A DNA stretch of 64,000 bases from an uncultured Atopobiaceae bacterium (lineage in GTDB: Bacteria > Actinomycetota > Coriobacteriia > Coriobacteriales > Atopobiaceae). Below are positions 1-6,423 of this stretch, one piece after another. Position 1 is the stretch's first letter; each line of letters begins with the position of its first letter. The notes under the pieces were generated by a model. The model was given only the letters and a program-made list of their open reading frames with translations, did not search any database and had not been told where the DNA came from. Location: contig CALULO010000001.1 of the NCBI GenBank assembly GCA_944321515.1, positions 186,001 through 250,000 on the forward strand. Direction: 5' to 3'. A program made the translations under genes and the position numbers.

Positions 1-388
1 CATAGATGCCCATGAGCTCGCTGAGCAGGACGACCGTCTCAAGGTCCGTAAGCGACGGGGCCATCAAGACTGCAAGAAGCTCCGGAGTGGCACAGGCGAC
101 ACCATCGGCCAGCCTGATGATGGACCCAGGCGGCAGCGGCGCGCTCCAGCGATGCACGACGATTCCGCTCGAGCGCGCGCCCGAGCGGCCCCTCGCAGTG
201 AGAATCTCAAGCGGACGCGATAGGCTCTCAAGCAGTGGGAGAGCCCTTTTCGCGTCGGCAAGCTCCTGCGCGCTCGGAGCGGAGGCCGGCAGGACGATAT
301 CACCGCGCTCCCCTCGCGCCAACCGGTGCCGGAGCTCCCACCTACGGAGAACCTCGAGCGCGCTGTTGTGTGAAATCAAAATCCCCAT
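1..388 (-). CDS. Hypothetical protein, 3' truncated by window edge
   Basis: An open frame runs leftward from an ATG at 388 and leaves the window after 129 codons without a stop. A purine-rich GGGG stretch lies just upstream of the start. The N-terminus (MGILISHNSALEVLRR) and the later segment VVHRWSAPLPPGSI fit, from memory, a family of uncharacterised proteins common in Coriobacteriia. In that family an 'SH.SAL' start and a 'W..PLPPGS' segment precede a C-terminal domain that is sometimes endonuclease-like. That C-terminal part is outside the window, so no function is assigned. The rightward frame over the same bases is an antisense shadow. Confidence 0.55.
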   Translation of the reverse strand, partial: MGILISHNSALEVLRRWELRHRLARGERGDIVLPASAPSAQELADAKRALPLLESLSRPLEILTARGRSGARSSGIVVHRWSAPLPPGSIIRLADGVACATPELLAVLMAPSLTDLETVVLLSELMGIY

Positions 389-1223
389 GTCCCCACGCTA
401 CGGCACTCAGGCGAGGCTGTGGGCAGCAAGTTTGGAAACTTCGACGGCAATCTTACGGTCAGCTTCCGCGCAGCTTTCAGGGATGGAGTTTGCCGAGGCC
501 AGGTGTGGCGACATCATCACGACGCAATAGGTGGAAACGGGAGCACCCCGCCGCTCACGCTGCATGGAAGCGCCGCTCGGCGCCCGCGAAGCGGCGCGCA
601 GGCACGTCGAGGTGCAAGGTTGTCCGACGAGGTCATCTTGCGACCACTTGCGGGACGAGGCGGTGTGGGGCGAGATGACTCACGCGCTTACAGAATTGCC
701 GTCGAGGCAAGGTTCTTCTCGCCAACGCTTACGGAATCGCCCCTAGGGCGAGGCTGTTCTCGCCAACGCTTACGGAATCGTTGTCGCGGCGCCGCGGGAG
801 GCGGGGTGTGCTTGCATTTTGCCGGGCGTTGCACACGAGAGAAGCCCGGAGGCCGCATGATCCACGTTTTTGTAAGCGCCCGCGAGCGACAAGCATGCCT
901 CGGCCGCAAGTCCGTAAGCGCTCGGGGGCCTCACTCCGCACCGACGTCATTTTCGTAAGCGCCAGCCTCCTCCGCCAGCGTGCCGTCCCCGGTTTCGTAA
1001 GCGCCAGCCCTCCGCCAGCGTGCCGTCCCCAGTTTTGTAAGCACCTCTGGGCGCCGGGTCGCATCGGCTTGGTCTTCGTAAGCACTTGCAACGCGGACTC
1101 CGGCTCACAAGAGACCCCGGCCCGCGCAAGAGCTCCAAAAGGCGCCCTCTCGCGAGCCGGGGTTCCATCGATGCAAATCACTCGGCCGGGCAGCCGAGCA
1201 ACCGGCCGGCGGCGTCTTGCCGA
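389..1223. other. Gene-free 835-bp stretch with phased repeat array
   Basis: I see no convincing gene here. All open frames overlap one another, lack ribosome-binding sites, and change phase across the repeats. The right half is filled by the GTAAGCG motif array described separately. The left part, about 389-640, shows no structure that I recognise. Confidence 0.6.
645..1084. repeat. Convergent array of GTAAGCG motifs at 40-42 bp intervals
   Basis: In top-strand orientation CGCTTAC starts at 685, 726 and 767, with weaker copies at 645 (CACTTGC) and 809 (TGCTTGC). The opposite orientation, GTAAGCG or GTAAGCA, starts at 872, 914, 955, 997, 1037 and 1078. Centre-to-centre distances are 40, 41, 41, 42, 63, 42, 41, 42, 40 and 41 bp. 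These are close to whole helical turns (4 turns, and 6 turns at the switch of orientation). The extended consensus read as GTAAGCG is TTYY-GTAAGCR. The DNA between motifs is mostly unrelated, except that the units at 955 and 997 are near-duplicates. This suggests that motif and spacing, not the whole unit, are conserved. Function unknown. Confidence 0.8.
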
Positions 1224-1769
1224 CTAGTAGTTGATCGCCTGCTCCTCGAAGTAGGCCTGCGGGTGGTTGCAGACCGGGCAGACCTTCGGAGCCTCGGCGC
1301 CGACGTGCAGATGACCGCAGTTGCGGCACTTCCACACCTTGACGCCCGGACGAGCAAACACCTCGCCCTTCTCGACGCGCTCGGCCAGCTTGAGGTAGCG
1401 CTCCTCGTGGTGCTTCTCGATCTCGCCGACCATCTTGAACTTGGCTGCGATCTCGGTGAAGCCCTCGGCCTCCGCGGTCTCGGCGAAGCCCTTGTACATG
1501 TCGGTCCACTCGTAGTTCTCCCCGGCGGCGGCGTCCTTGATGTTGGTCAGGGTGTCGGGCACCTCGCCCCCGTGGAGGTACTTGAACCAGAGCTTGGCGT
1601 GCTCGCGCTCGTTGCCGGAGGTCTCGGAGAAGATCGCGGCGATCTGCTCGTAGCCCTCCTTCTTGGCCTTGCTCGCGTAGTAGGAGTACTTGTTGGTCGC
1701 CTGGGACTCGCCGGCAAAGGCGGCCTCCAGGTTCTTCTTGGTCTGAGAGCTCTCGAAGTCGACAGCCAT
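1224..1769 (-). CDS. rbr: Rubrerythrin
   Basis: This is a 181-aa non-haem iron protein that reduces hydrogen peroxide in the cytoplasm of anaerobes, using electrons passed through its rubredoxin domain. The N-terminal four-helix ferritin-like domain (about 1-140) carries the expected carboxylate/histidine ligands in GESQA, NEREH and [10 protein letters not shown]. The C-terminal rubredoxin domain has CRNC and CPVC pairs (about 145-170). The start at 1769 is chosen because GGAGAGGAG precedes MAVDF; an in-frame ATG 15 codons upstream has no ribosome-binding site. It lies downstream of mutY and the Rrf2 gene on the same strand, a grouping that suggests oxidative-stress defence. Confidence 0.93.
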   Translation of the reverse strand: MAVDFESSQTKKNLEAAFAGESQATNKYSYYASKAKKEGYEQIAAIFSETSGNEREHAKLWFKYLHGGEVPDTLTNIKDAAAGENYEWTDMYKGFAETAEAEGFTEIAAKFKMVGEIEKHHEERYLKLAERVEKGEVFARPGVKVWKCRNCGHLHVGAEAPKVCPVCNHPQAYFEEQAINY

Positions 1770-1855
1770 GGCTGCTCCTCTCCTGTCCCCGCGGGGACTC
1801 TGTGCCGGGCCCATTGCCCGACGCTACCAGGACACTGTATCAGCCGAACGGTCTC

Positions 1856-2767
1856 TCAGACGTACCACAGGCCGTTCATCGGTCGGCAGAACCCCTCAGC
1901 GGCGAGCTCGGCAAGAAGGGCCTGCACGTCGGCAGCTGATAAAGGCCTTCTACCCGCGGCCTGCTCCTCGGCGGAGAGCTCGGCGCAAGCTGACAAAACG
2001 TCCACACCCTCCCCCCGATGGGCGAGAAGCACGCGCACGAGCTCGGCTCGCTTCTGGCGATGCGAGCCCTCGAAGCGCGACTGGCGCGCATGGGAGCTCG
2101 AGCGTCGCGAGGGGTTGGGCACCGTGCGCTTGAGGTAGGCCCCGTAGTCGAGAAGCGCGTAGTACCAGGTGCGCGGGTCGTCGGCGGGGTCGGACGCGTC
2201 CGTGGGGCAGGTAGCCTCCACGAGAGGGACGAGCTCCCGATCCGGCACGCCGTCGGCCTCTGGATAGAGCTCGTGGAGAAGGACCGCGCGCACGTTGGTC
2301 TCCAGGTAAACCGAGTGCAAGTTGAAGGCGAACGCCCGGATTCCGGCGGCCGTAGCCGGCCCGACGCCCGGAAGCGCCTGAAGGGCGCGAGCGTCAGAGG
2401 GCAGGCCTCCCCCGGCCTCCGAGACCGCCTGGGCGGCGCGGTGCAGCGCAAGCGCACGCCGGTTGTAGCCGAGGCCCTGCCACTCGTCCAGCACGTCAGC
2501 CGGGCTGGCGGCGGCCAGGGCGTCGGCCGTCGGGAAGCGCTCGAGCCAACGCTGCCAGCGCCCGTCCACGCGCGTGGTCTGGGTCTGCTGGAGCATCACC
2601 TCGCTGATCCAGATGGCGTAGGGATCCCGCGTGCGTCGCCAGGGCAGGTCGCGGTAAAGCTCACGGCCGCGCTCGAGCACGAGGGCGCGAAAGGGCGCGA
2701 GGTCGGCCGGGGGCGGAGCGGGCGCAGTGGCATCCGGGGTTACCGGGCGCTTTCGGGCCGCGCTCAC
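1856..2767 (-). CDS. MutY-type A/G-specific adenine glycosylase lacking the Fe-S cluster
   Basis: A 303-aa HhH-GPD base-excision glycosylase, expected to remove adenine mispaired with 8-oxoguanine. Visible are the DLPWRRTRDPYAIWISEVMLQQTQ region with the catalytic-type Glu at about 56, and the helix-hairpin-helix GVGPATAAG at about 134-142. Two departures from classical MutY are clear. The C-x6-C-x2-C-x5-C cluster ligands after the ALLDYGAYLK segment are absent, with Ser/Arg-rich sequence in their place. The residue at the usual catalytic Asp position is Glu (YLETNVR, about 156). A similar Fe-S-less subgroup exists in other anaerobes. The start overlaps the end of the Rrf2 gene by 4 bp, implying translational coupling. 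Confidence 0.8.
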   Translation of the reverse strand: MSAARKRPVTPDATAPAPPPADLAPFRALVLERGRELYRDLPWRRTRDPYAIWISEVMLQQTQTTRVDGRWQRWLERFPTADALAAASPADVLDEWQGLGYNRRALALHRAAQAVSEAGGGLPSDARALQALPGVGPATAAGIRAFAFNLHSVYLETNVRAVLLHELYPEADGVPDRELVPLVEATCPTDASDPADDPRTWYYALLDYGAYLKRTVPNPSRRSSSHARQSRFEGSHRQKRAELVRVLLAHRGEGVDVLSACAELSAEEQAAGRRPLSAADVQALLAELAAEGFCRPMNGLWYV

Positions 2768-3342
2768 GCGCCGCCCTCGGAGCCGCCCGACGCGGCCTCG
2801 GCAGGCCTCGAGTCGCCCTTGGATTCCCCCTCGCCGGGGCCTGCGACGGAAGCGCTCCCCTCGCCCGCCTGGGCGGCGGCACGGGCCTCCTCGAGGCCTG
2901 CCAGCCTGAATCCGCCCTCAAGCAGCGGCGAGCGCCCCTCCTCAACAACCTGGTACAGCGTCACCGACGCGAAGAACTTCTGCAGGAGCTGCTCGGCGTT
3001 GCACCAGACGGGGCGGAAGTGGCAGGTCGCGATGTTCGGGCAGGGCTCCCCCGTGCCGTTCGCGCCGTTGCAGCCGGCGATGATGACCGGTCCCTGCACC
3101 GCCTCGACGAGCTGCAGCAGCGTCGTCTCGCGCGGGTCCACGGCCAAGTGCATGCCGCCGCTGGCCCCCCGGGCGTTCTCCACGAGTCCCGCCACGGCGA
3201 GGTCGTGCTGAATCGAGCGCGCAAAGGAGTAGGGCACGCCGTTCTCGCGCGCGGCGGTACGTACGGACAGCACGCCCGTGGGGTCCTTGACGAGCGCCGA
3301 GAGCATCCTCAGCGCGTAGTCTGTCTTTCTGGATATGTCCAT
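2764..3342 (-). CDS. Rrf2-family transcriptional regulator
   Basis: A 192-aa winged-helix regulator. The N-terminus MDISRKTDYALRML and the recognition region NGVPYSFARSIQHDL are typical of Rrf2. Four cysteines at about 91, 101, 107 and 114 (CNG, CPN, ATCH, VWCN) could hold an Fe-S cluster, as in IscR and NsrR, so redox or nitric-oxide sensing is plausible. The C-terminal 40 residues are a low-complexity Gly/Ser/Ala/Glu tail not found in typical members. It is the upstream gene of a coupled pair with mutY (4-bp overlap). The substrate genes it controls are unknown; rubrerythrin and mutY are the obvious candidates by position. Confidence 0.88.
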   Translation of the reverse strand: MDISRKTDYALRMLSALVKDPTGVLSVRTAARENGVPYSFARSIQHDLAVAGLVENARGASGGMHLAVDPRETTLLQLVEAVQGPVIIAGCNGANGTGEPCPNIATCHFRPVWCNAEQLLQKFFASVTLYQVVEEGRSPLLEGGFRLAGLEEARAAAQAGEGSASVAGPGEGESKGDSRPAEAASGGSEGGA

Positions 3343-3378
3343 GTCCCCTCCCGTGCGATGGACCCGTGGCGACCGGCC

Positions 3379-4071
3379 CTAGTCCTCCCAGTCGAGAATC
3401 TCCCAGCCGTTGCGCTTTGCGCTCACCTCGAGCGTCGTCCCCGGACACACCGCATAGGCGTGGCGGGCCCGCGAGAGCAGGTCGGCATCGGTGTGGTGGT
3501 CCCCGTAGGCCCGCTCGAGGCGCCAGCCGCCGGGGCCGAAGCGCTCGTTGCACCAGCGCTCGGCGGCGCGGTACTTCTCCTCCCCCGCCACAACGGGACC
3601 GTCGACCTTGCCCGTGTAGCGGCCTTGGGCGTCACGCGCCATGCGAGTCGCGGCAAAGCCGTCCACGCCCATGCGCTTGGCCGCTATGGCGGCGATGGGC
3701 TCAAAGGTGGCTGAGACGAGGAGCACCGAGATGCCCTGCTCATGGCAGCGCCGAACCTCCTCGATGGCCTGTGGCCGGTAGAGCGGGTTGAGCACCTCGT
3801 CGTGAAACTGCGCGAGGATGGCGTCAACCTCCTCCGAGCTGCGGCCGCAGAGCGCGCCGAACACGAGCTCGCGAGCCTCGTCCTGGTGGTAGGGCAGGTG
3901 CAGCTTGTAGCGGACGCCCCACCACAGAAGACGCCCGGCGCGCGCAAGCGACATGTAGCCGTGCATGAAGAGGTAACACGTCACCAACGCCCCCGACTGC
4001 CCCCCAATGGAGGTCCCGTCGAAGTCAAAGACCGCGACCGGTTGTATGTCCCGCTCTGGGATGGGCTGCAT
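3379..4071 (-). CDS. HAD-superfamily phosphatase (HAD-IB type)
   Basis: About 230 aa. HAD motif I FDFDGTS is at the N-terminus, motif II is in VLLVSATFEP, and motif III/IV is in AYGDHHTDADLL. A cap segment with hydrophobic stretches (YLFMHGYMSLARAGRLLWWGV) lies between motifs I and II. This resembles SerB-like/HAD-IB hydrolases that act on phosphoserine, phosphatidylglycerophosphate-like or other phosphomonoesters; the substrate cannot be told. I prefer the ATG at 4071 (MQPIPERD), which has a GACGGGA stretch upstream, over the upstream in-frame start at 4152. It is separated by 36 bp from the Rrf2 gene downstream and could be cotranscribed with it. Confidence 0.8.
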   Translation of the reverse strand: MQPIPERDIQPVAVFDFDGTSIGGQSGALVTCYLFMHGYMSLARAGRLLWWGVRYKLHLPYHQDEARELVFGALCGRSSEEVDAILAQFHDEVLNPLYRPQAIEEVRRCHEQGISVLLVSATFEPIAAIAAKRMGVDGFAATRMARDAQGRYTGKVDGPVVAGEEKYRAAERWCNERFGPGGWRLERAYGDHHTDADLLSRARHAYAVCPGTTLEVSAKRNGWEILDWED

Positions 4072-4267
4072 AGGCGTCCCGTCGTCGCGCCGACCGTACC
4101 GACATATGATACCGCGAGCCGTGCAATAGGTGGGAGTCGGACGAGCAGCCAAACGTCAGGCGCCACTACGAGAAGAACGTGCCTCGGTAGGCGCCTACGA
4201 CCACGCTGGCGGCACGGCTTTGTCGCGGCATGAAAAAGGGCTCCCGAAGGAGCCCTGATCAGTGCAA

Positions 4268-4344
4268 TGGCGGGATGTAAGGGACTCGAACCCTCGACCT
4301 CCGACGTGACAGGCCGGCGCTCTAACCAGCTGAGCTAACACCCC
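4268..4344 (-). tRNA. tRNA-Asp (GTC)
   Basis: Full cloverleaf on the minus strand: acceptor GGGGTGT paired with ACATCCC (one G-U), D-arm GCTC..GAGC, anticodon loop CTGTCAC with anticodon GTC, T-arm GAGGG TTCGAGT CCCTT, discriminator G and encoded CCA. This is the tRNA whose Q34 would be the substrate of the GluQ-RS encoded at 41408. Confidence 0.96.
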
Positions 4345-4461
4345 GTTCGCCTTGCGCGGGAGCTATTCTCTCATGACGCGCTGCGCTTGGCAACCCCCAA
4401 TTTCAAAAAAGTTTTGGCGAGGCCTAAAAAGGCGCAAAAGGGGGCTCGCAGGCGGGCACGG

Positions 4462-5364
4462 CTACGAGAGCTCGACCTCGCTCGACGCACCGTCCGAGGA
4501 GCTCACGCGCAGCGTTGAGCCGTCGATCTCCACGGACGAGACCTCCCCGGGCCCCTGGAACTTCCCGCCGTTTACATAAGTAGCCCCTCCCGTATGTCCG
4601 TCTATCACGAAGCAGACCACGTCCCAGGTGCCGTCGTCGCGGTTCTCCGGCACGAGGATCGTGTTGGTCCAGCGCGCCAGCGCGGCCGGGGTGCCCTCGA
4701 CCTCGAAGATCGTCTCGGACGAGCCGTCGGGGCCCGAGCAGACCACGCCCCAGAGCCCGTCGTCCTGGACAGCGAGGGCATAGGTGCTCCCCTGGTAGGA
4801 GACGCTGCCGTCGGTGCCCGCCACCGCAGACTCGGGGTCCTGCTCAACCGGCTGGGTACCGTCGGAGGTGAGACCCTGGTCGCCAAGCGTCTGCTCTGCC
4901 GCGCCCTCCTCCGGGGCGGGCGAGAGCGCAATGGTGACGCAGCGGCCCAGCAGGAACACGACGGCCAGGGCCAGCACGGCAAGGACCACGAGCAGCACCA
5001 CGTTCTTGCGGCTGCGCTCCGGGCCGGCGACGGTACCGCGCGCCTCCGGATGGCGCTCGAAGTAGCGCTCCTCGGCGTTCCGACGTGCGCGGCGCGCGGC
5101 CTGCGCGGCATTGTTGCGCGTGGTCACTCGGGCGCCCTGCCCGGCACGAATGGTCGAGATGCCCTCCTCGCTGCTCACCTCCACGACGCGGGCGCGGCGG
5201 GACGAGCCCGGGGCGCGGCGCGCGGGTCGCGCGGGGGTTCGCGGCGCCCCGGAGGCGCCACCGGACGCAGCGGCATGCGAGCCGGAGCGGGGCGTGCCGT
5301 GAGCCGCCGCGTGGCTCGCCGCACGCGTGGGACGCTTCCCCTGGTTATCTCGACTGTCTCTCAT
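4462..5364 (-). CDS. Single-pass membrane protein of unknown function
   Basis: A 300-aa protein of unknown function. Residues 1-120 are basic and low in complexity (Arg/Ala/Ser/Gly-rich), probably a disordered cytoplasmic region. A transmembrane segment is clear at about 121-142 (NVVLLVVLAVLALAVVFLLG). The remaining ~155 residues would be outside the membrane and are acidic, with the motif SYQGSTYALAVQDDGLWGVVC and a C-terminal beta-rich stretch. No signal peptidase site and no domain I can name. It lies 36 bp downstream of recR on the same strand, so it may be the last gene of the dnaX-ybaB-recR transcript. Confidence 0.75.
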   Translation of the reverse strand: MRDSRDNQGKRPTRAASHAAAHGTPRSGSHAAASGGASGAPRTPARPARRAPGSSRRARVVEVSSEEGISTIRAGQGARVTTRNNAAQAARRARRNAEERYFERHPEARGTVAGPERSRKNVVLLVVLAVLALAVVFLLGRCVTIALSPAPEEGAAEQTLGDQGLTSDGTQPVEQDPESAVAGTDGSVSYQGSTYALAVQDDGLWGVVCSGPDGSSETIFEVEGTPAALARWTNTILVPENRDDGTWDVVCFVIDGHTGGATYVNGGKFQGPGEVSSVEIDGSTLRVSSSDGASSEVELS

Positions 5365-5400
5365 CCTCGATGCTCCTTCTCGCCAGTTCTTTCCGGCGAA

Positions 5401-6012
5401 CTAGACCTCGCGACGCTCTTCGATGGCGCGCCCGAGCGTGACCTCGTCCGCATACTCCAGGTCCCCGCCCACGGGCAGGCCGCTTGCCAGGCGGGAGACG
5501 CGCACGCCCAGCGGGCGAATCACGCGGGCGAGGTAGGTTGCCGTGGTCTCCCCCTCCACGTCAGGATTGGTGGCCAGGATGACCTCTGAGACCTCCCCGT
5601 CCGCCAGGCGCGCGAGCAGCTCGCGAACGTGAAGCTGGTCGGGGCCGATCTTGTCCATGGGGCTGATCACACCGCCGAGAACGTGATAAAGCCCGTGATA
5701 GCTGCCCGTGCGCTCCACGGCCGTGACGTCACGGGGCTCGGAGACCACGCAGATGGACGAGCGGTCGCGGCTGGCGTCCGCGCAGACGTCGCAGGTGTCC
5801 CGCGTGGCGTAGGAGAAGCACACGGGGCAGAAGTGAACCTGCTGCTTGACCTCCAGGATGGCGCTCGCCAGGCGGCGGGCCTCCTCGGCGTCGGCCTCCA
5901 GCAGGTGGTAGGCGATGCGTTGGGCCGACTTGGGGCCTATGCCGGGCAGCCGCCCCAGCTCGTCAAGCAGGCGCTGGAGCGCACGGCCGTCGTTGATGGT
6001 GGGGTCCGTCAA
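5401..6012 (-). CDS. recR: Recombination mediator RecR
   Basis: A 203-aa RecR, which works with RecO and RecF to load RecA at gapped DNA. The N-terminal helix-hairpin-helix ([17 protein letters not shown]), the zinc finger ([18 protein letters not shown]) and the Toprim domain ([11 protein letters not shown] and [17 protein letters not shown]) appear in the normal order, and the length is standard. It follows ybaB by 9 bp, in the widely conserved dnaX-ybaB-recR gene order. Confidence 0.97.
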   Translation of the reverse strand: MTDPTINDGRALQRLLDELGRLPGIGPKSAQRIAYHLLEADAEEARRLASAILEVKQQVHFCPVCFSYATRDTCDVCADASRDRSSICVVSEPRDVTAVERTGSYHGLYHVLGGVISPMDKIGPDQLHVRELLARLADGEVSEVILATNPDVEGETTATYLARVIRPLGVRVSRLASGLPVGGDLEYADEVTLGRAIEERREV

Positions 6013-6021
6013 GACGCCCGC

Positions 6022-6357
6022 CTAGAAGAGGCCCGGGATGTTGAGCCCGCCCGTGACGGCGCTGATCTGCTGGCTGGCGGCCTGCTCGGCAGACTCAAGC
6101 ACGTCATTGACCGCCGCGAGAATCATGTCCTGGAGCATCTCCGCGTCCTCGGGGTCAAGTGCGGCGGGGTCGATGGTGAGCGAGGTGAGGCGCAGGTCGC
6201 CGGTGGCGGTGACCTTTACGGCCCCGCCGCCCGCGGAGGCGGAGACCTCGGTCGTGGCAGCCTTCTGCTGCGCCGCGATGAGCTGCTCCTGCATCTTGCG
6301 GGCCTGGGCCATCATCTGGTTGCGGTTCATGCCGCCCATGTTGAATCCCTTGGACAT
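6022..6357 (-). CDS. YbaB/EbfC-family nucleoid-associated protein
   Basis: A 111-aa small DNA-binding dimer. Typical features are the Met/Gln-rich N-terminus (MNRNQMMAQARKMQEQLIAAQQK), the central GGGAVKVTATGDLRLTSLTIDP strand region and the helical EDAEMLQDMILAAVNDVL. It sits between dnaX and recR as in many bacteria. A weak ribosome-binding site (AAAGGAAA) precedes the ATG at 6357. Confidence 0.95.
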   Translation of the reverse strand: MSKGFNMGGMNRNQMMAQARKMQEQLIAAQQKAATTEVSASAGGGAVKVTATGDLRLTSLTIDPAALDPEDAEMLQDMILAAVNDVLESAEQAASQQISAVTGGLNIPGLF

Positions 6358-6423
6358 CGTGCGTTTCCTTTCGTCGTCTTGCTGGCGATACGTACGTAGG
6401 CTTGCCGGGCGCGCCCGGCGGGG

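Noticed and set aside
645..1084. CRISPR array
   Set aside because: The conserved part is only about 7-11 bp, the units occur in both orientations, and there are no cas genes; the spacing is helical rather than repeat-spacer.
729..1181. Repeat-containing protein on the minus strand ('LTK' repeats)
   Set aside because: Motif spacings of 40-42 bp shift the frame from copy to copy; the apparent Leu repeats come from different reading frames, and no ribosome-binding site is present.
645..1223. Replication origin with DnaA boxes
   Set aside because: No TTATCCACA-like boxes, no dnaA or dnaN nearby, and the region is GC-rich.
4268..4344. Integration site of a mobile element at tRNA-Asp
   Set aside because: No integrase gene, no duplicated tRNA 3' end and housekeeping genes on both sides. 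The same check was negative at the other four tRNA genes.
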